Part shown: positions 38,092-47,702 of the stretch, one piece after another | Layout of the letters: the number at the start of each line of letters is the position of its first letter | How positions within the stretch are numbered: the stretch's first letter is position 1 | Assembly (NCBI GenBank): GCA_028355955.1 | Contig: JAOMTQ010000001.1 | Span: 62,001-126,000 of the forward strand | DNA from: Methylophilaceae bacterium | Lineage (GTDB): Bacteria; Pseudomonadota; Gammaproteobacteria; Burkholderiales; Methylophilaceae | Reading direction: 5' to 3' | DNA length: 64,000 bases | The notes under the pieces: generated by a model | What the model was told of the DNA's origin: nothing | What the model saw: only the letters and a program-made list of their open reading frames with translations | The model's database searches: none | Program-made: the position numbers and the translations under genes

Positions 38092-38927
38092 AAACGTTGT
38101 ATTGCTCTATCTAATTTTTCATAATCTATTGGAGTTAATTGTTTTTTCCCTAATGCATCTGGAACACATCCTAGTAAAGCTTTTGTATATGGGTGTTTTG
38201 GTTTTTTAAGTACATGATTTACTTCTCCTCTTTCAACAATTTTGCCCTTAAACATAACAATCACATCATCAGCGATATCCTCAACAACGCCAAAATCATG
38301 AGTAATAAATAACATAGACATATTTAACTTTCTTTTAAGATCGTCTAACAGTTTGAGAATTTGAGCCTGAACTGTTACATCAAGAGCAGTGGTAGGTTCA
38401 TCTGCAATAAGTAACTTAGGATTACAAGACATTGCCATTGCAATCATAACTCGCTGCCTCTGCCCTCCTGATAATTCGTCAGGATAACTATTAACTCTTT
38501 CAACTGGAATCCCAACAAGTATTAATAATTCTTCAACTTTTTTATTAATTTTATTATTTGGTAAATCAGAATGAACAGCTATGGCCTCTTTGATTTGATA
38601 ACCTATCGTTAAAACTGGGTTCAGTGAAGTCATGGGTTCCTGAAAAATCATGGCGATATCAAGACCTCTCTTTTGTCTAATTTCAAGCTCACTCATTTTG
38701 CAAATATCTTCATTATTAAATAAAATTTCTCCTGACATTTTTAGTTGAGGTGAGAGCAGTCTTATGATCGAAAGTGCCGTTAGGCTTTTGCCACTTCCAG
38801 ATTCACCAACAATACATGTTGTTTTTCCCTCTTTTACAGAAAAGGAGATACCATCAACCAAATATAAGTTAGTATTTACTTTAGTTTTAATTGATAAGTT
38901 ATTAATTTTTATGATATCTTTTTTCAT
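38088..38927 (-). CDS. Peptide-type ABC transporter ATP-binding protein (OppD/DppD-like)
   Basis: 279 residues. Walker A GESGSGKSL, Q-loop IFQEPMTSLNPVLTIG, signature SGGQRQRVMIAMAM, Walker B LLIADEPTTALDVT, H-loop ITHDFGV. The tail KPKHPYTKALLGCVPD is the oligopeptide/dipeptide transporter C-terminal motif. It starts 4 bp after hisS and overlaps the second ATPase. The two ATPases interrupt the otherwise conserved hisS-yfgM adjacency, so they were probably inserted here in this lineage. Confidence 0.92.
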   Translation of the reverse strand: MKKDIIKINNLSIKTKVNTNLYLVDGISFSVKEGKTTCIVGESGSGKSLTALSIIRLLSPQLKMSGEILFNNEDICKMSELEIRQKRGLDIAMIFQEPMTSLNPVLTIGYQIKEAIAVHSDLPNNKINKKVEELLILVGIPVERVNSYPDELSGGQRQRVMIAMAMSCNPKLLIADEPTTALDVTVQAQILKLLDDLKRKLNMSMLFITHDFGVVEDIADDVIVMFKGKIVERGEVNHVLKKPKHPYTKALLGCVPDALGKKQLTPIDYEKLDRAIQRL

Positions 38928-38931
38928 ATAT

Positions 38932-40197
38932 TTAAATATTATTTTTTATAAAACTTAATATGTCTTTCTCTTTCAATTCTATTTGAGAGCCATCTTTGCG
39001 AATAAGTTTCACTTGAATGAGATTGTTTTTTAACTCATCTTCCCCAATAATAAGTGCAATTTTTGCGTTACTTTTATCAGCTTTTTTCATTTGTGATTTA
39101 AAACTTGCTGAGTCAAGGTTTACGGCAACTTTATAATCTTGATCTCTTAAGTATTCTGCAATCGTAAAAGACTTATCTCTCGATTCATTACCTAAATTTA
39201 CGATATAGATATCTGGATGAATATTGTTAACCAAATTTGCATTTTCAAGTAATAAAATAATTCTTTCAATACCAATCGCAAAACCACATGCTGGAGTTGA
39301 CTTCCCCCCAAGCCTTTCTACTAAGTAGTCATAACGTCCGCCGCCTGCAACGGTACCTTGACTGCCCAAATCAGTTGTAATCCATTCAAAAACTGTTCTA
39401 TTGTAGTAATCTAAACCTCTAACCAGTCTTTTATTTAATTGAAAATCAACCTGATTGTCCTTTAAGATCTGACAAAGTAAATTAAAGTGATTTTTTGCAT
39501 CCTCATTTATGGAGTCAATCAATTTCGGCGCTTTTTCAAGCATATCCTGCATCTGTAGATTTTTACTATCTAATATTCTCATTGGGTTTTTATGCAGCCT
39601 TCGCTTTGCATCATCATCAAGGATCTCTAAATTTTTTTCAAAATAATCAATTAATTCTTTTCTATATTGCTCTCTGTCCTCCTTATCTCCAATAGAGTTT
39701 ATCTCTAGGCGAATTATTTTCTCTAAACCAAGCGTTTTCCATAATCTGCTGAGCATAATTATCTGTTCCGCATCACTTGAGGGATCTGTTAAGCCAAATG
39801 ATTCAATGCCTAGCTGATGAAATTGCCTTTGCCTTCCCTTCTGAACATTCTCATGTCTGAACATAGGGCCCCTATAAAAAAGCTTTATTGGTCCGTTATA
39901 AGTCAAACTACCTTGTATAACAGCCCTTACACATCCAGCCGTGCCCTCTGGCCGCAAGGTCAGCTTGTCCTTATTTAACTTATCTGTCCAGCTATACATT
40001 TCCTTTTCAACAATATCAGTATGGGTACCGACACCCGCTTCAAATAATTTTGTTGCCTCAATAATAGGAAGCCCAATCTCTTCATACCCATATTGGTCAA
40101 AAATGGAAAGGCACTGTGATTCAAAATAACGCCAGATCTTTTGAGCATCTGGGGTTACATCGTAAAACCCTTTTATAGATTGAATTTTATTAGCCAT
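38932..40197 (-). CDS. hisS: Histidyl-tRNA synthetase
   Basis: 421 residues, class II synthetase: motif 1 region DVTPDAQKIWRYFE, RPEGTAGCVRAV, motif 2 YRGPMFRHENVQKGRQRQFH, the histidine-A loops RGLDYYNRTVFEW and AGGGRYDYLVERLGG, and an anticodon-binding domain at the C-terminus. Charges tRNA-His. Follows ispG by 7 bp, as is common in proteobacteria. Confidence 0.98.
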   Translation of the reverse strand: MANKIQSIKGFYDVTPDAQKIWRYFESQCLSIFDQYGYEEIGLPIIEATKLFEAGVGTHTDIVEKEMYSWTDKLNKDKLTLRPEGTAGCVRAVIQGSLTYNGPIKLFYRGPMFRHENVQKGRQRQFHQLGIESFGLTDPSSDAEQIIMLSRLWKTLGLEKIIRLEINSIGDKEDREQYRKELIDYFEKNLEILDDDAKRRLHKNPMRILDSKNLQMQDMLEKAPKLIDSINEDAKNHFNLLCQILKDNQVDFQLNKRLVRGLDYYNRTVFEWITTDLGSQGTVAGGGRYDYLVERLGGKSTPACGFAIGIERIILLLENANLVNNIHPDIYIVNLGNESRDKSFTIAEYLRDQDYKVAVNLDSASFKSQMKKADKSNAKIALIIGEDELKNNLIQVKLIRKDGSQIELKEKDILSFIKNNI

Positions 40198-40204
40198 TTA
40201 AGAG

Positions 40205-41416
40205 TTATTTTTTCTCATAATTGTTTTGGATGTAGTTTTCAATAATACCTTTAAAATCATCACTAATTGAAGAGCCTTTTAATGTAACTGTTTTTATTCC
40301 ATTTTCATAAACAGGCGCTATCGGAACTTCACCCGTACCCGGCAAGCTGATACCAATATTGGCCATTTTTGACTCTCCAGGACCATTAACAACGCAACCC
40401 ATTACCGCTACGTTCATATTTTCAACGTTATTATATTTCTTTTTCCATGCTGGCATAGTCTTTCTTAAATAGCTTTGTATTTCACCAGCCAATTCTTGAA
40501 AATAAGTTGAAGTTGTTCTTCCACAACCCGGGCAGGAGATAACAAGAGGTGTAAAAGATCTTATACCCATAGTTTGCAATAACTCTTGTGCAACGATGAC
40601 TTCTTTTGTTCTCGATTCTTTTGGTTCAGGGGTTAGTGAAATTCGAATTGTATCACCTATCCTATGCTGCAAAAGATACCCCATTGAAGCTGCAGAAGAA
40701 ACAATTCCTTTTGACCCAATACCTGCCTCTGTAAGCCCTAAGTGGAGGGGGTAATTACATCGTTTTGAAAGGTTTGTATAAACTTCAATTAAATCTTGAA
40801 CATCACTTACCTTGCACGAGACAATAATTTTATTATTCGCAAGTCCTAATTCCTTTGCAGCATTAGCGCTATCTATAACCGATCTTATTAAAGCTTCTTT
40901 CATAACTGATTGAGATGTTAATGGATTTTTTAACTTTCCATTCTCATCCATTAACTTTTTTAAAAGGTCTTGATCCAAACTACCCCAATTAACACCTATA
41001 CGAATAGGTTTATCAAAATCTATTGCAATATTAATCATTGCTGCAAATTGCTCGTCGCGCTTACTTCCCTTGCCAACATTACCTGGATTGATTCGATATT
41101 TATCAAGGGCTTTTGCGCAATCTGGATATTTTTCTAATAATTTATGCCCATTGAAATGAAAATCACCCACAATAGGGGCATTGCATCCATTATCGAGTAA
41201 TTCTTTTTTTATATCAGAGACTGCTTTAGCTGAATCCTCATCATTAACTGTAACTCGAACAATCTCTGAGCCAGCGCGCCAGAGTTCTAATATTTGAGCA
41301 ACCGTTTCTTTTTTATCAAACGTATGAGTATTAGTCATCGACTGAATCACAATAGGAGCTCCACCGCCCACTGCAATATCACCTACCATTACTTGTATTG
41401 TATTTTTTTTAATCAT
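40205..41416 (-). CDS. ispG: 4-hydroxy-3-methylbut-2-en-1-yl diphosphate synthase (flavodoxin)
   Basis: 403 residues of the two-domain GcpE family. Cluster cysteines appear in SCPGCGRT (~261-268) and [10 protein letters not shown] (~304-313), and a TIM-barrel first half includes [11 protein letters not shown] and GDFHFNGH. IspG is the penultimate step of the MEP isoprenoid pathway. The start overlaps the rlmN stop by 4 bp; the pilF/rodZ genes that often sit between rlmN and ispG are absent. Confidence 0.97.
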   Translation of the reverse strand: MIKKNTIQVMVGDIAVGGGAPIVIQSMTNTHTFDKKETVAQILELWRAGSEIVRVTVNDEDSAKAVSDIKKELLDNGCNAPIVGDFHFNGHKLLEKYPDCAKALDKYRINPGNVGKGSKRDEQFAAMINIAIDFDKPIRIGVNWGSLDQDLLKKLMDENGKLKNPLTSQSVMKEALIRSVIDSANAAKELGLANNKIIVSCKVSDVQDLIEVYTNLSKRCNYPLHLGLTEAGIGSKGIVSSAASMGYLLQHRIGDTIRISLTPEPKESRTKEVIVAQELLQTMGIRSFTPLVISCPGCGRTTSTYFQELAGEIQSYLRKTMPAWKKKYNNVENMNVAVMGCVVNGPGESKMANIGISLPGTGEVPIAPVYENGIKTVTLKGSSISDDFKGIIENYIQNNYEKK

Positions 41417-42504
41417 ATTAACTGAAGCCGTTGCGTTCTCTTTGTTTTATCTTGAACCTGTCCTGCAAGCTGTCCACACGCAGCATCAATATCATCCCCA
41501 CGAGTTTTTCGAATTGTTGTCACGATACCTTCATCCATTAAAATTTCTTGGAAAGATTTAATGGCTATCCTTTTTGAGCACTTGTATCCACTTTTTGGAA
41601 ATGGATTAAATGGGATTAAATTAAGCTTTGATGGAACATCTTTAATTAGCTTAATAAGTTCTTTGGCTTGTTCAGCTGAATCATTTATACCCTCAAGCAT
41701 TACATACTCAAATGTTACGAAGTCTCTTGGTGCTCTTTCTATATATCTAATGCAAGAAGACATAAGTTTATCGAGAGGATATTTCTTATTTATTGGAACA
41801 ATTTTATCTCTAAGTTCGTTATTTGAAGCATGAAGAGAAATGGCAAGAGAAACTGGACAATCAAGACTTAATTTGTCAATTGCAGGAACTAGGCCACTAG
41901 TCGATAAAGTAACCTTTCTTCGGCTTAAGCCATAAACAGCATCATCTAACATCATTTCTAATGCATGAACGACATGCTTGTAGTTTGCTAAGGGTTCTCC
42001 CATCCCCATCATCACAACATTCGTGATAATGCGCTCATCACTCTTTAACAGCTTATAATTTTCTTGCTCACGGAGTTTGTTGTTAGCTAGCCATAACTGC
42101 CCTATAATCTCAGCTGATGTTAAATTTCTATTAAAGCCCTGTCTGCCCGTAGAACAAAATGTGCACTCTAGAGCGCAACCCACCTGAGATGAAATACAAA
42201 GTGTGCCACGATTTTCTTCTGGAATAAAAACGGTTTCAATGCCATTTTTTGTCCCCATATCTAATAACCATTTACGTGTTCCATCATAAGATAGATGATC
42301 TAATTCAATTGCAGGAACTTCAATTTTTGCTATTTCTTTCAAAGATTCACGAAATGTAATAGCTAAATCCGTCATTTTAGAAAAATCTTTTTCTCCAAAA
42401 TGATATATCCACTTCAACAATTGTTTTGCACGATAAGGTTTGTGACCAAATTTTTTAATGTATTCGGTTAATTCATTACAGTTTAAATCGAGTAAATTAT
42501 CCAA
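41413..42504 (-). CDS. rlmN: Dual-specificity RNA methyltransferase RlmN
   Basis: 363 residues, radical SAM enzyme with [15 protein letters not shown] (C-x3-C-x2-C, ~110-117), [21 protein letters not shown], and the C-terminal methyl-carrying cysteine in DAACGQL. It methylates A2503 of 23S rRNA and A37 of some tRNAs. It follows ndk by 6 bp. Standard length. Confidence 0.97.
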   Translation of the reverse strand: MDNLLDLNCNELTEYIKKFGHKPYRAKQLLKWIYHFGEKDFSKMTDLAITFRESLKEIAKIEVPAIELDHLSYDGTRKWLLDMGTKNGIETVFIPEENRGTLCISSQVGCALECTFCSTGRQGFNRNLTSAEIIGQLWLANNKLREQENYKLLKSDERIITNVVMMGMGEPLANYKHVVHALEMMLDDAVYGLSRRKVTLSTSGLVPAIDKLSLDCPVSLAISLHASNNELRDKIVPINKKYPLDKLMSSCIRYIERAPRDFVTFEYVMLEGINDSAEQAKELIKLIKDVPSKLNLIPFNPFPKSGYKCSKRIAIKSFQEILMDEGIVTTIRKTRGDDIDAACGQLAGQVQDKTKRTQRLQLI

Positions 42505-42510
42505 AAGAAT

Positions 42511-42915
42511 TTAACCAAAGAAATAGTTAATCTCTATTTTAGCATTTTCTAATGAATCAGAACCATGAACAGCATTTGCATCTATACTATCAGCAAAATC
42601 TGCTCTAATAGTCCCAACATCTGCTTCCTTAGGGTTGGTTGCACCCATCAATTCCCTATTTTTCAAAACTGCATTATCACCCTCTAATGCTTGGATCATT
42701 ACTGGGCCCGAGGTCATGAATGTTACTAAATCGTTAAAAAAGGGTCTTTCCTTATGAACTGCATAAAAACCTTCTGCTTCCTCTTGTGTAAGATGAACCA
42801 TCATTGCCTTAATAATTTTTAAATTAGCTTTTTCAAATCTTGTGTATATTTCTCCAATTACATTCTTTGAAACCGCATCAGGCTTAATGATTGATAGTGT
42901 TTGTTCAATTGTCAT
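42511..42915 (-). CDS. ndk: Nucleoside diphosphate kinase
   Basis: 134 residues. [19 protein letters not shown], the [11 protein letters not shown] segment and the catalytic histidine in [12 protein letters not shown] are standard NDK features. It balances NTP pools by phosphate transfer. Start preceded by CCGGAGAA on the minus strand. Divergent from trhO across a 100-bp gap. First gene of the leftward ndk-rlmN-ispG-hisS run. Confidence 0.98.
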   Translation of the reverse strand: MTIEQTLSIIKPDAVSKNVIGEIYTRFEKANLKIIKAMMVHLTQEEAEGFYAVHKERPFFNDLVTFMTSGPVMIQALEGDNAVLKNRELMGATNPKEADVGTIRADFADSIDANAVHGSDSLENAKIEINYFFG

Positions 42916-43015
42916 TTTAAAATTCTCCGGAACATTTATTAAATAAATCTGCTAAAAGAGCGTTAAAATAACATTTTTAAGCTATAAAATAAATTAAATT
43001 TAATCAATATTAATT

Positions 43016-43945
43016 ATGTTCCTTACAATTGCCTTCTATCATTTCGTAAGTCTTGAAAATATCAAACAATTTCAACCATTTATTCAAAAATTTTGTCAAA
43101 AAAATAACATTAAAGGTACTATTTTATTAGCATCTGAAGGTATTAATGGCACCATATCGGGTCAAGATATAAGTATCCATAATTTTCTCAGATTTATAAG
43201 AGATGATTCATTCTTTAATGATAATTTTAAAAATTTAGAGCATAAGGAATCATGGGCAGAAAAAAATCCTTTTTACCGAATGAAGGTCAGATTAAAAAAA
43301 GAAATTGTTGCCCTTGGGGTTGATGGTATCAGTCCTACAAAAAAAGTAGGTAAATATGTTACCCCAGAAGAATGGAATAACCTTATTAAGGACCCTAATA
43401 CGATTGTTATCGACACTAGAAATAATTACGAAGTAGACATCGGTACATTTAAAAATTCAATTAATCCAAAGACAGAATCATTTAGAGAATTTCCCGCATA
43501 TGTAGATAATAATCTTAAAAATAATAAATCCAAAAAAGTTGCTATGTTTTGCACTGGAGGTATTCGTTGTGAGAAAGCAACCTCATTAATGCTAGAAAAA
43601 GGTTTTAAAGATGTATATCACCTCAAAGGAGGTATCTTAAAATATTTAGAAAATATTCCTCAAGAGCAAAGTTTATGGGAGGGTGAGTGTTTTGTATTTG
43701 ATCAGCGTGTCGCCGTAACTCATGGCTTAAATGAGGGTCAGTATGATCAATGTTATGCTTGTAGACATCCATTGTCCCCTAGCGAATTGATATCAAAAAA
43801 ATATGATAAAGGTATTTCGTGTCCATATTGCTTCAATAAGCTGAGTGATAAAAAGCAGGCTGGAGTAATTGAGAGACAAAAACAAATGGTGTTAGCAAAA
43901 GCTCGAGGAGAAAAACATATTGGTGATAATCAAAATAAAAAATAA
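43016..43945 (+). CDS. trhO: tRNA uridine(34) hydroxylase (rhodanese-domain protein)
   Basis: 309 residues. An N-terminal acylphosphatase-like/UPF0176 domain (KGTILLASEGINGTISG), a rhodanese domain with catalytic loop CTGGIRC (~180-186), and a zinc-like C-terminal segment (CYACRHP ... CPYC). This is TrhO/YceA, which forms 5-hydroxyuridine in tRNA using molecular oxygen. No Shine-Dalgarno before the ATG. It heads a rightward three-gene run. Confidence 0.95.
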   Translation: MFLTIAFYHFVSLENIKQFQPFIQKFCQKNNIKGTILLASEGINGTISGQDISIHNFLRFIRDDSFFNDNFKNLEHKESWAEKNPFYRMKVRLKKEIVALGVDGISPTKKVGKYVTPEEWNNLIKDPNTIVIDTRNNYEVDIGTFKNSINPKTESFREFPAYVDNNLKNNKSKKVAMFCTGGIRCEKATSLMLEKGFKDVYHLKGGILKYLENIPQEQSLWEGECFVFDQRVAVTHGLNEGQYDQCYACRHPLSPSELISKKYDKGISCPYCFNKLSDKKQAGVIERQKQMVLAKARGEKHIGDNQNKK

Positions 43946-43954
43946 GGAAAGTTC

Positions 43955-44959
43955 ATGACAAAAATTAGATGGGGTATTGTGGGTGCAGCTAGAATTAATG
44001 AACGCATTATGCCTGCTATAGCAAAATCGAAACTTGGTGAGCTAATTGCTATCGGCAGTAGACGTAAAGGCGCAGCCCAAGAGTGCATTTTAAAGTACTT
44101 ACCAGAATATGAAGACAAAGTCTCATGCTTTGATGGTCTCGACCAGGTAATCAATCATGACAGGGTAGATGTAATATATATCCCTCTAGCAAATGAGGAA
44201 CATACTGAAGTTGCATTAAAAGCTATTAGGGCAAAAAAAAATGTGCTTATCGAAAAACCCATGGCATTAAAATCTGAAGAAGTCATCATGATTCATGATG
44301 AAGCAATAAAAAATAATGTAAAAATAATGGAGGGTTTTATGTATGCATTTCATCCACAATTCGATCGAATAAATAATATTATTCAATCAAATATTTTAGG
44401 TGAAGTTAATTATGCACATTCAATGTTTTCATTTCCGATTCAACCTGCAAGATTTTATCGAATAAATCGTCCAATTGATAATGGTGGAGGCGCACTTTGG
44501 GACATTGGTCCTTATGCAATTCATACGGTTAGGCAATGTTTCAAAGAAAATCCAATTAAAGTTCAAGCAATAGCTAAGATTAACGATCATGGAGCAGATA
44601 TCTCAACTACAGGCATAATTCATTTTGAAAACCATAAACGTGCAACCTTTGATATCAGTTTTGAATGTACACGAAGGTCTGAATTTCAAGCTTTTGGGCA
44701 ACTTGGAAGTGTATTTTGTCCAACTGTCTGGCAACCTGAGGACAAAACAGCCAAAATAGTTTTTACTACAGAAAGCTCTGGGATAAATGAAGAAGTTGTT
44801 CCAAAAGCAAATCACTTTGTGAGCGAGATTGACCATTTTAATAAGGTAGTGCAAAACCAATTAAAACAAAAACTAGATAGAGCGGATGCTATATGGAATG
44901 TTAAAACACTAGAGGCAATTTCTAAAAGCATTTCATCAGGTAATTGGGAAGATATTTAA
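43955..44959 (+). CDS. Gfo/Idh/MocA-family oxidoreductase
   Basis: 334 residues: N-terminal Rossmann domain (WGIVGAARINERI, IYIPLANEEHTEVALKAI), the EKPMALK motif with the catalytic-region lysine (~95), and a C-terminal alpha/beta substrate domain (NGGGALWDIGPYAIHTVRQ). The family uses NAD(P) to oxidise or reduce sugars, inositols or similar compounds; the substrate cannot be told from sequence. It is followed by a HAD phosphatase whose ATG overlaps its stop (TAATG), so the two may act in one small pathway. Confidence 0.9.
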   Translation: MTKIRWGIVGAARINERIMPAIAKSKLGELIAIGSRRKGAAQECILKYLPEYEDKVSCFDGLDQVINHDRVDVIYIPLANEEHTEVALKAIRAKKNVLIEKPMALKSEEVIMIHDEAIKNNVKIMEGFMYAFHPQFDRINNIIQSNILGEVNYAHSMFSFPIQPARFYRINRPIDNGGGALWDIGPYAIHTVRQCFKENPIKVQAIAKINDHGADISTTGIIHFENHKRATFDISFECTRRSEFQAFGQLGSVFCPTVWQPEDKTAKIVFTTESSGINEEVVPKANHFVSEIDHFNKVVQNQLKQKLDRADAIWNVKTLEAISKSISSGNWEDI

Positions 44960-45594
44960 TGTCAAGATTATGGATATTTGACTTCGATGGTACCTTGGTA
45001 GATTCTGAACCTGGAATAAAAAAATGCTATTTAAACGTAACAGAAAAATTAGCACCCTCAAGAGTAAGTTTTGCTGAAAATATTTTAATAGGTCCAACAT
45101 TATTGGAAACTGCAAGCCTTATACTCGACAATAAGAACAAAGAGCTAGTCACTAAATTCATAGAGTTATTTACTCAAGAATATGATCAAAAAATCTTACT
45201 TCAAACCAAACCATATAAATATGCTACAGAAGTTTTAAGTTACTTAAAAAACAAAAATGATGAGATAGTTATCGCAACGAATAAAAGAGGTAACCCCACT
45301 AGAAAATTAATTAATTTCTTTGGTTGGGATCATTTTTTTAACTGGATTGGATGTATGGATGATTTTAAAAACTATAAGAATAAATCTGACTTAGTAAAAA
45401 ATGAGATTATAAATAAACGTGAGTATGAAGCAATATATTTTGTGGGAGATACGGTTAATGATGGAATTACAGCAAATGAAAATAATATCCCTTTTATATT
45501 TGCAAAGTTCGGCTATGGGAAAAAACAGGATTGGTCAAAAATAGAAATAACTAGAACAATTTCATCTCTTAAAGACATTAAAAAAAATTATTAA
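44959..45594 (+). CDS. HAD-superfamily hydrolase (phosphatase)
   Basis: 211 residues from the ATG at 44959 that overlaps the previous stop; an in-frame start at 44944 would extend into that gene. Motif I WIFDFDGTLVDSE, motif II VIATNKRGNP, and motif IV FVGDTVNDGI. Subfamily IA-like, resembling phosphoglycolate phosphatase in outline. The motif III lysine is probably in KNKSDLVKNE. Substrate unknown; the paired Gfo/Idh gene hints at a sugar phosphate. Confidence 0.85.
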   Translation: MSRLWIFDFDGTLVDSEPGIKKCYLNVTEKLAPSRVSFAENILIGPTLLETASLILDNKNKELVTKFIELFTQEYDQKILLQTKPYKYATEVLSYLKNKNDEIVIATNKRGNPTRKLINFFGWDHFFNWIGCMDDFKNYKNKSDLVKNEIINKREYEAIYFVGDTVNDGITANENNIPFIFAKFGYGKKQDWSKIEITRTISSLKDIKKNY

Positions 45595-45598
45595 TGTA

Positions 45599-46408
45599 TT
45601 AAATTTTTGTATATAGCGTTAGGCCTCCCGCCCACTGTTCTGAAACTTGTTTTGTATGCTTTGAGAGCATTTGTGTCATACACCAAAATTCCATATGAGG
45701 CCCATACGCCTTAAGAACCAAAATTAATCTTTCATCCTTATGGACATAAGAAGACATACATAATATTGGAGTGTAGTGGTCTTTATCAATTAGCAATTCC
45801 GGTGAGGTTATTAAGGCAGCACTTATATCCATACCTCCACTTAAACATAATTTTATTCCTTTTGTCTTTGGAAGATTTTTTAATTGAGCTCTTTGCGAAT
45901 CAATATCAAACTCTTGAAACACTTGCGGAAAATACCATCCTATTAAACCTTCTGAGCTGTCATCTATGAAATTTGTATAATTACTATCAGGATGAATGCT
46001 AATATTATTTTTCAATTCTGAATCACTTTGAAGTACAGCTTTAAAATGAGAGTTTGGAAACCTATCTGTAAATGAATCTTTTAAGGCGGGTAGTATGTTT
46101 TCCTCAAGATTTGTTCCTATATCATTAATTTTATTAGGATTAGAGTATATAAAGGGAATATGAACTCCATTAGCCATTTTAGAAAAATCATCATTTTTTT
46201 TAATTGAGTCTAGTAAATCTGTTGCTTTAGATTGAAAATGAGACAATGACAAGTCATCCGAACAGAGACCATACTTTTTTGCTCTTTGGAGAATTAATGC
46301 ATAATCAATTTTCGGTTGATTTAATTTATAATAAAAGCTAGGTTTATCGCCAAACACCCTGTCTCCATGAGCTGGTAGACGGCGACCGAAATCATCAAAC
46401 AGTTTCAA
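45599..46408 (-). CDS. Unrecognised protein paired with a radical SAM enzyme
   Basis: 269 residues, soluble, no signal peptide or membrane segment, only four scattered cysteines or fewer. The start is lysine- and aspartate-rich (MKLFDDFGRRLPAHGDRVFG) and the C-terminal half contains GIKLCLSGGMDISAALITSP, KDERLILVLKAYGPHMEFW and MTQMLSKHTKQVSEQW. I do not recognise a family. It begins 13 bp after the stop of the radical SAM gene at 46422-47633, so the two are almost certainly one transcript. It may be the substrate-binding partner or the modified target, but this is only inference from the pairing. Confidence 0.75.
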   Translation of the reverse strand: MKLFDDFGRRLPAHGDRVFGDKPSFYYKLNQPKIDYALILQRAKKYGLCSDDLSLSHFQSKATDLLDSIKKNDDFSKMANGVHIPFIYSNPNKINDIGTNLEENILPALKDSFTDRFPNSHFKAVLQSDSELKNNISIHPDSNYTNFIDDSSEGLIGWYFPQVFQEFDIDSQRAQLKNLPKTKGIKLCLSGGMDISAALITSPELLIDKDHYTPILCMSSYVHKDERLILVLKAYGPHMEFWCMTQMLSKHTKQVSEQWAGGLTLYTKI

Positions 46409-46421
46409 GAATATCTCCTAA

Positions 46422-47633
46422 TTAAATAGATTTTATAGCAAAGATAGCTCTTCTATCATCTGCTAAAATTTCTGGCGGGCTAGGCGGATTGTCATTATTT
46501 TCTATTTCTGGAGTTTTACCAAAGCCATGTTCGTATGTTACTGGGAGTAAATGGCTTACATTTTTCTGATAATCTTGAACAGATTTATTATGGAAGCGAA
46601 TAAAGTCCATATGCTCACCAATTATGCACTCGTCCCTATAAGGTCCAAGCCAACTATTCATCATCCCTCTATTAAGCACATCCTTAAGAGGCTCTTTAAC
46701 AACATTGCCGATAGACAGATCCATATAAGGACATGGAACAATTTCTCCGTCGTGGTTAACTGTATTTATTCCTTTTACCGTAATACATCTTCCAGGTTGG
46801 CCGTAGGAAGGGCTCATATGAGTGAAAATATCATATTTTCCTTCTAAATATTTGAGTTGGTCCACATCCTCTTTTGTACAAACCCAAGTATCTTGTTCTC
46901 TAGCTGTTCCAACTGGCTTAGCTAAAGTTACATACAGAGGAATATCTTCATCCTTACAAAAACTGCAAAGGTCTTCAAATTCTTTTGAAAATACTCTATC
47001 TTTAATGATACATGTAGATATAAGTAATTCTAAATTTGCTGCCTTAGAAGCTTTAAGAGCTGTCATAACTCTCTTATAAGATCCTTTTTTCCCTCTAAAT
47101 TCATCATGCTCTTCCTCTATCATGCTGTCTAAAGAAATTTGCACCTTATAACCTCCTAAACCAGCAAACCATTTTGCTTTTTCTTCATCAAAAGTCCAAC
47201 CATTTGTATCAAGAATAATAAGATGTTTTTTTGGATCTAATGCCTCAATAAGCAAATCTAAATTTTTATCTAATAATGCTTCGCCTCCAGTTAGTACAAA
47301 ACGAAAAATACCACATTCATCGGCTTGCCTTGAAAGCTCCCTATAATCATCAAGATCCATCTGGTGTCTAGGGTCCAACTTAACTCCTGTTTCTTTTTTG
47401 ATATCACGAGTCATATAAGGCTCTTCACAACAATGTGCGCAATGAAAATTACATAGTGAACGGTTAATCTTTAAACGTAAAATTGGACTAATCTCACCAT
47501 CAAGCATATTTTTAAAATATTGTTGAATTTTTTCATGAACTCTTGGACGCAGAACGCTTTGGTCTTTTCTTTTATTTTTTTCAACTAAAGATAAAGCCTC
47601 TTGATCTGCTAGGATTTGAAGCGAATCAGTCAT
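46422..47633 (-). CDS. Radical SAM protein with SPASM/twitch-like C-terminus
   Basis: 403 residues. The cluster motif CNFHCAHC (C61, C65, C68) is followed by a further Cys; FRFVLTGGEALLDKNLDLL is the GGE motif binding SAM, and KVQISLDSM marks a later strand. The C-terminal part has GRCITVKGINTVNHDGEIVP then CPYMDLSIGNV, an auxiliary-cluster (SPASM/twitch) type pattern, and a long Pro/Asn-rich tail (IENNDNPPSPPE). Such proteins modify peptides, proteins or small molecules. Strong Shine-Dalgarno (CGGGAG) before the ATG. Substrate unknown; the downstream 269-aa protein is the obvious partner. Confidence 0.88.
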   Translation of the reverse strand: MTDSLQILADQEALSLVEKNKRKDQSVLRPRVHEKIQQYFKNMLDGEISPILRLKINRSLCNFHCAHCCEEPYMTRDIKKETGVKLDPRHQMDLDDYRELSRQADECGIFRFVLTGGEALLDKNLDLLIEALDPKKHLIILDTNGWTFDEEKAKWFAGLGGYKVQISLDSMIEEEHDEFRGKKGSYKRVMTALKASKAANLELLISTCIIKDRVFSKEFEDLCSFCKDEDIPLYVTLAKPVGTAREQDTWVCTKEDVDQLKYLEGKYDIFTHMSPSYGQPGRCITVKGINTVNHDGEIVPCPYMDLSIGNVVKEPLKDVLNRGMMNSWLGPYRDECIIGEHMDFIRFHNKSVQDYQKNVSHLLPVTYEHGFGKTPEIENNDNPPSPPEILADDRRAIFAIKSI

Positions 47634-47702
47634 AACTAACTCCCGTTAAATTGTATTTATTAGATATATTAAAATTGATTTACTAGAATTTTAGCATACA
47701 TA

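Noticed and set aside
47070-47081. CTCTTATAAGAT resembling the TCTTATA/TATAAGA operator inside the radical SAM gene
   Set aside because: It lies within coding sequence, lacks the spacer of sites A and C, and is explained by the codons for Ser-Tyr-Lys-Arg; most likely chance.
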